Shown here: one piece after another, positions 9,034 through 17,809 of the stretch
Position numbering within the stretch: the first letter of the stretch is position 1
Layout of the letters: each line of letters starts with the position of its first letter
DNA from: Comamonadaceae bacterium OS-1
GTDB taxonomy: Bacteria; Pseudomonadota; Gammaproteobacteria; Burkholderiales; Burkholderiaceae_C
Assembly (NCBI GenBank): GCA_027923965.1
Contig: AP026969.1
Location: forward strand, 5,022,001 to 5,086,000
Length of the DNA: 64,000 nucleotides
Reading direction: 5' to 3'
Notes under the pieces: generated by a model
What the model was told of the DNA's origin: nothing
Database searches by the model: none
What the model saw: the letters and a program-made list of their open reading frames with translations, nothing else
Translations under genes and position numbers: made by a program

Positions 9034-11280
9034 CTAGTTGCGGGACAGTCGGGCGGCATTCAACACCACCAGCAGCGAACTCAGGGCCATGCCCAGTCCG
9101 GCCAGCCAGGCGGGCAGCCAACCGGCCAAGGCCAGTGGTACGCACACCGCGTTGTAGCCTGCGGCCCAGGCCAGATTTTGCCGTACCACCCGCAGTGTGC
9201 GCCGGGCCATCAACAATGTCTGCGGCACCCGTCCCAGGGTGTCTCCCGTGACCACCAGATCCGCCTGCCGCTGCGCCAGCGGAACGGCCTGGCCGAAGGC
9301 GAAGGACACATGGGCGGCGGCCAGCACCGGGCCGTCGTTCAGGCCATCGCCGACCATCGCCACGTGGCGGCCCTGGCGCTGCAACGTCTGCAGGTGCAGC
9401 AGCTTGGCGGTCGGCGTGCAGCCGCCGCGCGCCACGGTGATACCGACTTGCTCGGCCACCCGCTGGGCGGCAGCAGCCAGGTCGCCCGACAGCAGCTCCA
9501 CCCGCACCCCGGCGGCTTGCAGCGCCTGAATGGCCTGCAGCGCGTCGGGCCGCACGTCCTCGGACAAATCAAAAGTGGCCAGCCAACCCAGCCCGTCGCC
9601 CAAATAAACCTGCCGCAGCGTCTCGTTGACCTCGAAGCCGGCGGGTACGCTGCACCACGCGGCGGACCCGAAGGTAACCCGCCCCAACGCGTCCATGCCG
9701 CGCATGCCTTGCCCCGCCACTTCTTCCACCTGGCGCAGTTGCTCCGGCACCACCCCCTGGGCCTGCGCGGCGGCTACCACCGCGCGCGATGCCGGGTGCA
9801 GCGACTGCCCGGCCAGTCCGGCGGCCAGCCCCAAGGCCACGGCGGGCGGCATGCTGCCCCGGGTGCGGATGGCCACCACGGCCATGCCGCCCTGGGTCAG
9901 GGTGCCGGTCTTGTCGAACACCACCGTGTCCACCTGCGCCAGGTTTTCCAGTGCCTGCAGGCGGCGTACCAGCACGCCCGATTGGGCCAGCCGCCCCGCC
10001 GCCGCCAGCAGCGCCGCCGGGGTGGCCAGCGACAGCGCACACGGGCAGGTCACCACCAGCACGGCCACCACCACCATCAGCGCGTGGCCGGGGCCGGATG
10101 GCCACCACAGCACGCCCGCCAGTGCCGCCGCCAGCAGAACGCCCACCAAAAAGGGCCGCGCCACCCGGTCCGCCAGCTGCGCCAGCCGGGGCTTCTGGCT
10201 GGCGGCCTGGGCCATCAGCGCCACGATCTGGGCGAAGCGGGTGCTTTCGCCCAGGCGGTCCACGTGCAGTTCCACCGGGGCGCTGAGGTTGTAGCTGCCG
10301 GCCAGCACCGGTTCGCCCACCGCGCGGCCCAGCGGGGTGGATTCGCCGGTCAGCAGCGCCTCGTCCACCTGGGTGCGGCCTTGCAGCAGGGTGCCGTCGG
10401 CGGGGAACGCCTCGCCCGGCAGTACGCGCAGGTGGTCGCCGACCTGCAAGCGCCGCACGGCCACGCGCACGAAAGCCTTGCCGTCCCAGCGCTCCACGCT
10501 GTCGGGCAGGCGGCTGATCAGAGCTTCCAGCGCCCCGGCAGTGCGGTCGCGCAGGCGCAGCTCCAGCCAGCGGCCGGTGAGCAGAAAGAACACAAACATG
10601 GTCAGCGAGTCGAAGTACACCTCGTGCCCCAGCACGCCCTGCGGGTCGAAGGTGGCCGCGCTGCTCACGGCAAAGGTCACCGCCATCCCCAGCGCGGCGG
10701 GCAGGTCCATGCTGACGCGGTGTTGGCGTACATCGCGCCAGGCATTGGCAAAAAACGGCCCGCAGGAAAACACCAGCACTGGCAGTGTGAGCACCCACGA
10801 GGCCCAGCGCATCAGCTGCGCCATGTCGTCCGTCATTTCGCCCGGCCCGGCCACGTAGGCGGGCATGGCGTACATCATCACCTGCAGCATGCAAAAGCCC
10901 GCCACCAGCCAGCGCCACAGGGCCCGGCGCTGCTCCAGTTTGCGGCGCGTCCGCTCGGGGCCATCCAGCGCGGGTATGGCGTGGTAACCGGCGCGTTCCA
11001 CCGCCGCCAGCCAAGCCGAGGGCTGGGTGTGCGCCGCCGACCAGACCACCCGCGCACGGCGCGAAGCCGCCCCCACCTCGGCCAGCTGCACACCGGGCAC
11101 GGCACGCAAGGCTTGCTCGACCGACAGCGCACAGGCCGCGCAGTGCATGCCGTCGATCAGCAGGTGCGACTCCTGGCAGTCGGGCCATTGGGGCGAGGGC
11201 TGGGTGAAGGTGGCCCATTCCGTGGGATCGTCCAGCCACACCGGGGCGGACGGAAGGGGAAACGAGAGGTTGGCAGACAT
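9034..11280 (-). CDS. ccoI: P1B-type copper-translocating ATPase of cbb3 assembly
   Basis: This 748-residue copper-exporting P-type ATPase delivers copper for CuB of cbb3 oxidase. Domains in order: a Cys-rich N-terminus with the heavy-metal motif GMHCAAC (44-50); transmembrane helices; the actuator domain with TGES (311-314); the metal-channel CPC (412-414); the phosphorylation site DKTGT (from 456); and the hinge motif GDGLND near residue 650. Length and motif order fit CcoI/FixI. An FNR box lies 35-48 bp upstream, in the region shared with the universal stress gene. Confidence 0.95.
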   Translation of the reverse strand: MSANLSFPLPSAPVWLDDPTEWATFTQPSPQWPDCQESHLLIDGMHCAACALSVEQALRAVPGVQLAEVGAASRRARVVWSAAHTQPSAWLAAVERAGYHAIPALDGPERTRRKLEQRRALWRWLVAGFCMLQVMMYAMPAYVAGPGEMTDDMAQLMRWASWVLTLPVLVFSCGPFFANAWRDVRQHRVSMDLPAALGMAVTFAVSSAATFDPQGVLGHEVYFDSLTMFVFFLLTGRWLELRLRDRTAGALEALISRLPDSVERWDGKAFVRVAVRRLQVGDHLRVLPGEAFPADGTLLQGRTQVDEALLTGESTPLGRAVGEPVLAGSYNLSAPVELHVDRLGESTRFAQIVALMAQAASQKPRLAQLADRVARPFLVGVLLAAALAGVLWWPSGPGHALMVVVAVLVVTCPCALSLATPAALLAAAGRLAQSGVLVRRLQALENLAQVDTVVFDKTGTLTQGGMAVVAIRTRGSMPPAVALGLAAGLAGQSLHPASRAVVAAAQAQGVVPEQLRQVEEVAGQGMRGMDALGRVTFGSAAWCSVPAGFEVNETLRQVYLGDGLGWLATFDLSEDVRPDALQAIQALQAAGVRVELLSGDLAAAAQRVAEQVGITVARGGCTPTAKLLHLQTLQRQGRHVAMVGDGLNDGPVLAAAHVSFAFGQAVPLAQRQADLVVTGDTLGRVPQTLLMARRTLRVVRQNLAWAAGYNAVCVPLALAGWLPAWLAGLGMALSSLLVVLNAARLSRN

Positions 11281-11314
11281 GCGCCAAGCCTATCGGTGTA
11301 GGACAGCGCCCCGT

Positions 11315-11328
11315 TTGACAAAGATCAA
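11315..11328. promoter_or_regulatory. FNR box between ccoI and uspA
   Basis: TTGAC-AAAG-ATCAA matches the FNR consensus at nine of ten positions. For the plus-strand gene a TAATCT candidate -10 at 11351-11356 would place the start of transcription near 11363, putting this site at about -41.5, the classical activating position. Confidence 0.8.
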
Positions 11329-11382
11329 CGCCAAAGCCAATAAACAGGACTAATCTGGGGGCATCAACTCCTGGAGATCAGT

Positions 11383-11826
11383 ATGTACACCAGCATTCTT
11401 GTGGCCACCAACGGGGACGAACTGTCCCACAAAGCCGTGGTCAGTGGTATCGACCTGGCCGCTCTCACAGGGGCGGCCTTGTTCATCGTCAAGGTGGTGC
11501 CCCACTATGCCCGCACTTACTACGAGGGCTCCATTCCGGTCAGCATGGACGACTCGGCCCGCATCGAGCAGCAATGGATAGACGACGGTCAGCGCGTGGT
11601 CGATGCCTACAAGGGCGAGGCGCAGGCCAAGGGCGTGAACGTCCAGACCGTGGTGGTGCAGTCGGACCAGGTGGCCGAAGGCATCATCAACGCCGCCACC
11701 AAGTACCACGCCGACCTGATTGTGATGGCCTCGCATGGCCGTAAAGCCATCAAGCGCCTGCTGCTGGGCAGCGAAACCCAGCACGTGCTGACGCACTCGC
11801 ACACGCCAGTGCTGATTTTGCGCTGA
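11383..11826 (+). CDS. Universal stress protein (UspA family)
   Basis: A 147-residue single-domain Usp protein. It has the N-terminal ILVATNGDELS strand-loop, DLIVMASHGRKAIKRLLLGS and a C-terminal HTPVLILR strand, i.e. the nucleotide-binding core with a G-X9-10-GS pattern. The second glycine of the usual G-2X-G motif is replaced by Ala (HGRKA), so ATP binding is not assured. CTGGAG precedes the start. It diverges from ccoI over an FNR box, which fits an FNR-activated stress protein for oxygen limitation. Confidence 0.9.
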   Translation: MYTSILVATNGDELSHKAVVSGIDLAALTGAALFIVKVVPHYARTYYEGSIPVSMDDSARIEQQWIDDGQRVVDAYKGEAQAKGVNVQTVVVQSDQVAEGIINAATKYHADLIVMASHGRKAIKRLLLGSETQHVLTHSHTPVLILR

Positions 11827-11849
11827 GCTTTGTAGGTTGCAAGCGCGAT

Positions 11850-11898
11850 AGCCCGCCCGCGCTTATCCCATAAGCGTGGGCAGTTATTTTTTTGATAG
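11850..11898 (-). repeat. Dispersed intergenic palindromic repeat, copy 2, doubling as uspA terminator
   Basis: CCCGCGCTTAT - CCC - ATAAGCGTGGG (11856-11880) forms an 11-bp stem with one G-T pair, followed by a T-rich run. The element is in reverse orientation relative to copy 1 and could end uspA transcription. Confidence 0.7.
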
Positions 11899-11997
11899 CG
11901 AAAAAGCAAGGGGCTATGGTCATACGTCACACAAAATGACGCTCCAACCCGCCATAATTTCAACCGGCATGTCGCCACGTGGTAGCGGGAGAAAACG

Positions 11998-12390
11998 ATG
12001 GATTGGTTTGTCGAAGCCCTGAAGAAATACGCTGTCTTTTCGGGACGTGCGCAACGCAGCGAGTACTGGTATTTCTTTCTGTTCTACGTGCTGATTTCGG
12101 TGGTGCTGGGCATCGCCGATGGGCTGGCGGGCTCGTACAACCGGCATGCGGGCATGGGCATGCTGGGGGGCATTTTCAGCATCGGCATGCTGCTGCCGTC
12201 GCTGGGGGTGTCGGTTCGGCGACTGCATGACATCGACCGCAGCGGCTGGTGGCTGCTGATCGCGTTCATTCCGGTCGTCGGCGCCATCGTACTGCTGGTG
12301 TTTTGCGTGCGCGATAGCCAGCCCGGCAGCAACCGCTTTGGACCCAACCCCAAGGATGCCCTGCCGGGAGATCGGTTTTCGCTGACCTGA
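11998..12390 (+). CDS. DUF805 membrane protein
   Basis: A 130-residue integral membrane protein with about four hydrophobic segments. It has the DUF805 signatures FSGRAQRSEYWYFFLF near the N-terminus, SVRRLHDIDRSGWW in the middle, and a C-terminal GSNRFGPNP. The biochemical function of the family is unknown. It stands alone between uspA and the NRDE gene, with only 16 bp to the latter, so the two may be co-transcribed. Confidence 0.85.
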   Translation: MDWFVEALKKYAVFSGRAQRSEYWYFFLFYVLISVVLGIADGLAGSYNRHAGMGMLGGIFSIGMLLPSLGVSVRRLHDIDRSGWWLLIAFIPVVGAIVLLVFCVRDSQPGSNRFGPNPKDALPGDRFSLT

Positions 12391-12406
12391 AGCGCACAGC
12401 CCTCCC

Positions 12407-13198
12407 ATGTGTCTTCTCGCCTTCCAATGGCAACCCGATGCCCCCGCGCCGTTGACCATTGCCGCCAACCGCGATGAGTTTTATGCCCGGCCCACCACCG
12501 CGCTGCATGCCTGGGCCGACGGCCACACGGTCGCAGGCCAGGATTTGCAAGAGGGCGGCACCTGGATGGGGGTGCACCGCCCCAGCGGTCGGCTGGCGGC
12601 GCTGACCAATGTGCGCGACCCGGCGGCCATGCGGGCAGATGCGCCCTCGCGTGGCGGCATCGTCACCGCGTTTTTGCACAGTGGCCTGGGTGCCGCAGAC
12701 TTTGCGCAGCAGTTGGCCGCAAGCTCGGATGCCTACAACGGCTTCAACCTGCTGCTGTTCGACGGCCAGCAGCTGGTGGCGTTCGAGAGCCGCCAAAAAC
12801 GGCATTTCCAGCCCGCACCCGGCGTGTGGGCGGTGTCGAATGCCGACTTCAACACCCCCTGGCCCAAGCTGGTGCGGCTGCGCATCGGCCTGGCCCGCGC
12901 GCTGGAAACACACCACGCCGCGCAGTCACCCACCATCGCCCCGGCGCTGGAGGCCGCGCTGTGGCCGCTGCTGGCCGACACCCGTAGGGCCCTTGACACC
13001 GAGCTGCCCGCCACCGGGGTCGGCCTGGAGCTGGAACGCACCTTGTCTGCCGCCTTCATCTGCACGCCGCACTACGGCACCCGGGCCAGCACGCTGGTCC
13101 ACCATGGACGCAACCAGGTGCACATCATCGAACGCAGCTTTGGCGCGGGCGGGGTGCTGGAGCCTACGGGCACCGTGCGTTTGACGGTGGATATTTAG
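12407..13198 (+). CDS. NRDE-family (TANGO2-like) protein
   Basis: A 263-residue cytosolic protein with the family signature: an N-terminal MCLL (Cys2 conserved), AANRDEFYARPT near residue 20, a GGTWMG motif, and LTNVRDP. NRDE proteins resemble eukaryotic TANGO2; their enzymatic role is not settled. Length is normal and the gene looks intact. It is followed by a copy of the dispersed repeat and a convergent MBL-fold gene. Confidence 0.88.
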   Translation: MCLLAFQWQPDAPAPLTIAANRDEFYARPTTALHAWADGHTVAGQDLQEGGTWMGVHRPSGRLAALTNVRDPAAMRADAPSRGGIVTAFLHSGLGAADFAQQLAASSDAYNGFNLLLFDGQQLVAFESRQKRHFQPAPGVWAVSNADFNTPWPKLVRLRIGLARALETHHAAQSPTIAPALEAALWPLLADTRRALDTELPATGVGLELERTLSAAFICTPHYGTRASTLVHHGRNQVHIIERSFGAGGVLEPTGTVRLTVDI

Positions 13199-13203
13199 GT
13201 ATA

Positions 13204-13257
13204 AAAATAGCCGCCTGTGCTTATGGAATAAGCGCAAGCAGCTATTTATTTTGTAGT
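13204..13257 (-). repeat. Dispersed intergenic palindromic repeat, copy 3
   Basis: GCTTAT-GGA-ATAAGC (13219-13233) forms the core hairpin, flanked by AATAGCCGCC and GCAAGCAGCTATTTA. It occupies the 85-bp gap between the convergent NRDE and MBL genes, in reverse orientation. Confidence 0.75.
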
Positions 13258-13283
13258 AAACGGCTGGATTCAACCGCGTAGCA

Positions 13284-14162
13284 TCACCACTTCATTTCAC
13301 CCTTGGCCACCTTGGCGCTGAGCTCCAGCGAGCTGACTTCGCCCGCGGTGGGGAATTCCTTTTTCATGGCTTCGATCAGTTCGGCCGAGTTCTTGGCGGT
13401 GGCGGTGTGCTTGTCGAAGGCCTTGATGTAGTCGGCGGTGTACCGGGCGGCGTTCAGCGGTTTCGACGGGCCTTCCAGGTAGTGGCCGGGCACCACGACC
13501 TGGGGCTTGAGCTTCTGGATCTGGGTCAGCGTGGCCAGCCAGCCGGTGTGGGAGGCGGGGGTCTGGGTGTCGGCCATCCACACGTGCAGGTTGTTGGCCA
13601 GCGGAATGCCACCCACCACCGCCTTCAGCGACGGAATCCACACAAAGCTGCGGTCCGGTTGCGCATCGCCCTTGATCTCCAGTTTTTGGCCTTCCAGTGT
13701 CAGCGTGTGGCCGGCCAGCACCTCGGGCAGCAGGGTGGCGCTGGGCGCGTCGGTCTTGAGGATGGGGCCCCAGTAGGCCAGCTTGCCTGCGGCGCTTTCC
13801 TTGATGTGCTGCACGGTGTGCGATGTCGCGACGATCTTGGCGGCGGGGAAGGCTTTGCTAATGGTTTCCAGGCCGAAGTAGAAGTCCGGGTCGCCATGGC
13901 TGATGTAGATGGTGGTGAGGTTCTTGCCGCTGGCGCGGATTTTCTCCACCACCTGGGCGGCCTGCGAAGCGCCGAACTGTGCGTCGATCAGAACCGCGTC
14001 TTTTTCGCCGGTGACCAACACCGACGAGACGGGGAAGACGGCCTCATGGCCGGGGTTGTAGACATCCAGCTTGAGCGGGCCTGCGGCCAGGGCGGGGGCG
14101 GCCAGGGTGGCTGCGGCAAGGGCGGTGAGGGCCCAGCGGGTGGCAGTAGAGCGTGTGGTCAT
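13284..14162 (-). CDS. Secreted MBL-fold hydrolase with altered metal motif
   Basis: A 292-residue metallo-beta-lactamase-fold protein with a signal peptide (hydrophobic residues 10-27, cleavage near ALAAGP). The canonical HXHXDH motif is replaced by SHGDPDFYFG at residues 88-97: the second His is Asp and the last His is Phe. A later PGHYLEG is kept. The protein may therefore bind one metal or a different one, and its substrate is unknown. The start is placed at the ATG at 14162 because the longer frame needs a TTG. It diverges from a LysR gene over 109 bp, so it is probably the target of that regulator. Confidence 0.8.
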   Translation of the reverse strand: MTTRSTATRWALTALAAATLAAPALAAGPLKLDVYNPGHEAVFPVSSVLVTGEKDAVLIDAQFGASQAAQVVEKIRASGKNLTTIYISHGDPDFYFGLETISKAFPAAKIVATSHTVQHIKESAAGKLAYWGPILKTDAPSATLLPEVLAGHTLTLEGQKLEIKGDAQPDRSFVWIPSLKAVVGGIPLANNLHVWMADTQTPASHTGWLATLTQIQKLKPQVVVPGHYLEGPSKPLNAARYTADYIKAFDKHTATAKNSAELIEAMKKEFPTAGEVSSLELSAKVAKGEMKW

Positions 14163-14271
14163 GTGTTTTTCCAAACAGGTGTGTGTTGCGATGGCGGAAT
14201 TTTAGTTGTGTATATTGAATGGAAAAACCCTAGAATTCGCCCTAGTTTGTTTCTAAAACTGGTCAAATCGT

Positions 14272-15177
14272 ATGGATACCTTGAAGGCGATGCAGGTCTT
14301 TGTGGCCGTGGTGGACGCGGGCAGCCAGACGGCGGCGGCCGATGTGCTGGGTCTGTCGCGCCCGGTGGTGTCGCGGTTCATTGCCGAGCTGGAGGGCTGG
14401 ACCGGCGCGCGCCTGCTGCACCGCACCACCCGCAAGCTCAGCGTCACCCCGGCGGGCAGCGAAACCCTGCAGCGCTGCCGCGCGGTGTTGGCGCTCACCA
14501 CCGACATGCAGCAGGCGGTGGCGGTGCCCGAGACCACGCCGCAGGGGCTGCTGCGCATCACGGTCAGCACCTCGTTCGGCCAGACGCACCTGGCGTGGGC
14601 GGTGGCCGATTTTGTGAAGCGCTACCCGGCCGTGTCGGTCGATCTGGTGCTGCTGGACCGGGCGGTGAACCTGGTGGAGGAGCGCATCGACCTGGCGGTG
14701 CGCATCAGCCAGGAGCTCGACCCCAACCTGATTGCCCGGCGGCTCACGGTGTGCCGCTCCATGGTGTGCGCCTCGCCCGACTACCTGCGCGCGCACCCGC
14801 CCATCCGCCGCATGGAAGACCTGGGTGCGCACAACTGCCTCACGCACTCGTACTACGGCAAGACGCTGTGGAATTTTGAGCTCGACGGCCAGCCGTCGTC
14901 GGTGGCGGTGGGCGGCAACCTGAGTGCCAACGAGTCCACCTCGCTGCTACAGGCCGCCGTGGCCGGGGTGGGCGTGGTTTTGCTGCCGACCTTCATGGCC
15001 GCGCCACTGCTGCAAACGGGGCAACTGGTGGCGCTGTTGCCTGCGGTGCAGCAGCGCGAGCTGGGCATTTACGCCGTCTACACCTCGCGCAAGAACATGT
15101 CGGCGGCGCTGCGGGCCATGCTGGACTTTCTGGCCGAGCGCTTTCCGCCCGAGCCGCCGTGGGATGCGGCGGCCTGA
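14272..15177 (+). CDS. LysR-family transcription regulator
   Basis: A 301-residue LysR-type regulator. The N-terminal winged helix-turn-helix (residues 1-60) contains GSQTAAADVLGLSRPVVSR, and the effector-binding domain spans about 90-290. The divergent MBL-fold gene is its likely target. The effector cannot be deduced. The 3' end faces the YkvA gene across a repeat copy. Confidence 0.9.
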   Translation: MDTLKAMQVFVAVVDAGSQTAAADVLGLSRPVVSRFIAELEGWTGARLLHRTTRKLSVTPAGSETLQRCRAVLALTTDMQQAVAVPETTPQGLLRITVSTSFGQTHLAWAVADFVKRYPAVSVDLVLLDRAVNLVEERIDLAVRISQELDPNLIARRLTVCRSMVCASPDYLRAHPPIRRMEDLGAHNCLTHSYYGKTLWNFELDGQPSSVAVGGNLSANESTSLLQAAVAGVGVVLLPTFMAAPLLQTGQLVALLPAVQQRELGIYAVYTSRKNMSAALRAMLDFLAERFPPEPPWDAAA

Positions 15178-15179
15178 GT

Positions 15180-15237
15180 GCTATGGAATAAGTAGCTGCT
15201 TGTGCCCATACAGCAAGCACGGGCGGCCTAAAAAGCC
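15180..15237 (+). repeat. Dispersed intergenic palindromic repeat, copy 4
   Basis: The spacer between lysR and the convergent ykvA-like gene carries AAGTAGCTGCTTGTGCCCAT followed by CAAGCACGGGCGGCC. This is a forward-oriented family copy with a degenerate stem. Confidence 0.7.
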
Positions 15238-15241
15238 AGTA

Positions 15242-15556
15242 TCAACGCGGCTTGCCCACCACGTCGGTCGCCGCCATGTCGCCGCCACGGGCGCGGCGGG
15301 TGATGTCGTCCCAAATGTGGGCGGGCAGCTTTTTCAGCAGCCAGGCCATGGCCAGCGGAACCAGTACCAGGTCGTCCAGCAGCCCGGCCACCGGGATGAA
15401 GTCGGGGATCAGGTCAATCGGCGACAGCAGGTACAGCACGATGCCTGCCGAGCCCCACTTCAGCCACGGCGGCGACTGCGGGTGCTGCAGGGCGAACCAC
15501 AGCAAGCGGGCATCGCCCTTGACGGCAGACCAGACCAACGAGACACGTTTCCACAT
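15242..15556 (-). CDS. YkvA (DUF1232) family membrane protein
   Basis: A 104-residue protein with the DUF1232/YkvA motif YLLSPIDLIPDFIPVAGLLDD (about residues 42-62) in a hydrophobic hairpin, preceded by an amphipathic N-terminus. The start at 15556 is supported by AAGGA upstream. The function of the family is unknown. It is a single-gene unit, convergent with lysR. Confidence 0.88.
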   Translation of the reverse strand: MWKRVSLVWSAVKGDARLLWFALQHPQSPPWLKWGSAGIVLYLLSPIDLIPDFIPVAGLLDDLVLVPLAMAWLLKKLPAHIWDDITRRARGGDMAATDVVGKPR

Positions 15557-15672
15557 GGCGGTTTCCTTCCAGTAACCCAATGACATCCGACGAATGCGCC
15601 GGGTGGGACCATAACGCCGAGTGGGGCGGGGGGATGACAATATTTTGAAAGCAAATGTCCTAAGGCATGCGC

Positions 15673-16605
15673 TTAAAGCAACACGCTGCCGCTGATGCAG
15701 GTAACCGACGCGCCACCCACCCACACCTGGCCCTGGGCATCGCGTTCGATATGCACCCGGCCCGCACGGTCCAGGCAGGTGCCCTGGCTCACCAGGTACT
15801 GCTCGGGCGCATAGCCGTCTGCTATCAGCCACTGGGCCAGGCTGGCGTTCAGGCTGCCGGTCACGGGGTCTTCCAGCACGTCCACGGCGGCAGCAAAGGC
15901 GCGCACTTCCATCTGGGGCTCAGGCGCATCATCCACCGGCGCGCTGCGGCCAAAGGCGCGGGCTTCGCGGCTGGAGCGGGCGATGAGCTGGGGGGCATCG
16001 TCTTGCGGGTACAGCCCGGCCACGCCGACCACCAGGCCGGTGTTTTTCAGCGCCAAGTGGTCGGGTGCCAGTTGCAGCACGGTCTGCGGGCTGTCGAGCA
16101 GGATACCCAGCCAGGGCAGGCCGTTGTCCAGCATCTGCGCGGCCACCACGTCGCGCGGCTTCAGGCCCAGCGCGGCGGCCACCTGGGCCAGCACCATGGC
16201 GCTGGGGGCGCTGCGTTTGAGCGGAGGGGCAGCGAACAGCAGGCGATCATTTTCTCTACGTATCGGCACCAGCCCCACCGCGCATTCCTGCACCACCATC
16301 TTGGCCGCACGTGGCTGCCCGCCCGCCTGCAACCAGGCGTGGCAACTGCCCAGCGTGGGGTGGCCGGCAAAGCGCAGCTCGCTTTTCGGGTCGAAGATGC
16401 GCACCCGGTAATCCGCCCCCGCCGCCCGGCCCGCGTCGGTGGGTGGCAGCAGAAAAGTGGTTTCCGACAGGTGCGTCCAGTTGGCAAAGCGCTGCATCTG
16501 CGCGTCGCTCAAGGCCGTGCCGTCCAGCACCACCGCCAGCGGGTTGCCCTGGTAAGGGGTGGGGGTGAAAACGTCGACTTGCTGGAAGGGGCGGGTGGTC
16601 TGCAT
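15673..16605 (-). CDS. PhzF-family isomerase/epimerase-like protein
   Basis: A 310-residue protein of the PhzF / diaminopimelate-epimerase fold. It shows GNPLAVVLDG near residue 20, the catalytic-Glu region SETTFLL near 47 and FAGHPTLGS near 78. PhzF family members isomerise or hydrolyse varied metabolites, so the reaction is not assignable. No other phenazine genes are present. The ATG overlaps the stop of the upstream aminotransferase (TAATG), so the two are coupled and may act on the same amino-acid-derived compound. Confidence 0.88.
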   Translation of the reverse strand: MQTTRPFQQVDVFTPTPYQGNPLAVVLDGTALSDAQMQRFANWTHLSETTFLLPPTDAGRAAGADYRVRIFDPKSELRFAGHPTLGSCHAWLQAGGQPRAAKMVVQECAVGLVPIRRENDRLLFAAPPLKRSAPSAMVLAQVAAALGLKPRDVVAAQMLDNGLPWLGILLDSPQTVLQLAPDHLALKNTGLVVGVAGLYPQDDAPQLIARSSREARAFGRSAPVDDAPEPQMEVRAFAAAVDVLEDPVTGSLNASLAQWLIADGYAPEQYLVSQGTCLDRAGRVHIERDAQGQVWVGGASVTCISGSVLL

Positions 16606-17768
16606 TACAGCGTCTTGATCGCGTCAGCCAGGGCCTTGATGCCGATGTTGATCTGCTCCACGCTGGCGGTGACGAACGACAGGCGGATGGTGTGCGGGTC
16701 GGCGTTGTCGGCATAAAAAGCCGTGCCGGGCACGAAGGCCACGCCCTTGTCCACCGCCTTGGGCAGCAGGTCCACGGCGTGCACGCCTTCGGGCAGGCGG
16801 GCCCACAGGAACATGCCGCCGTCAGGCACGTTCCAGTGTGTGCCAGCCGGCATTTCGCGGGTCAGCGCGGCCAGCATGGCATCGCGCTGGGCCTTGTACA
16901 GCGTGCGGATGGTGGGCACGTGGCGGGCCAGGAAGTTGTCTTGCATCACGGCCACCACCATGCGCTGGTTGAAGCTGGGGCTGTGCAGGTCGGCGGCCTG
17001 CTTGGCCTGCAGCAGCTTGGGCATCATGGCCTTGGGGGCGATCACGTAGCCCAGGCGCAGGCCGGGGGCCAGCACCTTGGAGAACGAGCCCATGTAGATG
17101 CAGCCTTCGGGGTTGCGGCCCGTCAGCGGGGCGGGCGGGGGCGCGTCAAACCACAGGTCGCCGTAGGGGTTGTCTTCCACCAGCGGCAGGCCCAGGCGCT
17201 CGGCACGCTCGATCAGCGCGGCGCGGCGGGCTTCGGGCATGGTGCGGCCGGTGGGGTTCTGGAAGTTGGGCAGCACGTACAGGAAGCGACCGCCGGGGGC
17301 TTTGGCGGTCAGGTCGTCCAGGTCCACGCCTTCTTCGTCGCAGGCCACGCTGACCACTTGGGGCTCCATGGGCGCAAAGGCCTGCAGCGCGCCCAGGTAG
17401 GTGGGCGTTTCCACCAGCACTTTGCTGTCCTTGTCGATCAGCACTTTGCCGATCAGGTCCAGCGCCTGCTGCGAGCCGGTGGTGATCAGCACCTGGGCGG
17501 GTTCCACGTTCCAGGGCAACTGGGCCGCCACGATCTCGCGCAGCGGGCCGTAGCCTTCGCTGGCGGCGTACTGCAGCGCGCCCTTGCCGTCTTCGCGCAG
17601 CACCTTTTCGCAGGCCGCCGCAAATTCGGCCACCGGAAAAGTCTTGGGCGAGGGCAGGCCACCTGCAAAGCTGATGATGCCGGGGCGCTCGGTGACCTTG
17701 AGGATCTCGCGGATGGCCGACGAGTTCATTTTTTCGGTGCGGGCGGCGAGGGTCCAGGGGTTGCTCAT
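16605..17768 (-). CDS. PLP-dependent aminotransferase (class I/II, MocR/LysN-like)
   Basis: A 387-residue fold-type-I aminotransferase. Visible features are the substrate-binding FAGGLPSP (34-41), PNFQNPTG with cofactor-binding Asn171, and the Schiff-base lysine K231 in SFSKVLAPGLRLG. The family includes 2-aminoadipate and aromatic or branched-chain aminotransferases. The neighbours (LysE and EamA exporters, PhzF, a MocR regulator) suggest an amino-acid or amine pathway. It starts 41 bp after the LysE gene on the same strand. Confidence 0.9.
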   Translation of the reverse strand: MSNPWTLAARTEKMNSSAIREILKVTERPGIISFAGGLPSPKTFPVAEFAAACEKVLREDGKGALQYAASEGYGPLREIVAAQLPWNVEPAQVLITTGSQQALDLIGKVLIDKDSKVLVETPTYLGALQAFAPMEPQVVSVACDEEGVDLDDLTAKAPGGRFLYVLPNFQNPTGRTMPEARRAALIERAERLGLPLVEDNPYGDLWFDAPPPAPLTGRNPEGCIYMGSFSKVLAPGLRLGYVIAPKAMMPKLLQAKQAADLHSPSFNQRMVVAVMQDNFLARHVPTIRTLYKAQRDAMLAALTREMPAGTHWNVPDGGMFLWARLPEGVHAVDLLPKAVDKGVAFVPGTAFYADNADPHTIRLSFVTASVEQINIGIKALADAIKTL

Positions 17769-17809
17769 AGTGGTCTTTGTGCAAAAAGGATAGATAAGTA
17801 GATTGTCGT

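Noticed and set aside
15673..16605. Phenazine biosynthesis
   Set aside because: A lone PhzF-family gene without phzA-G partners does not support phenazine production.
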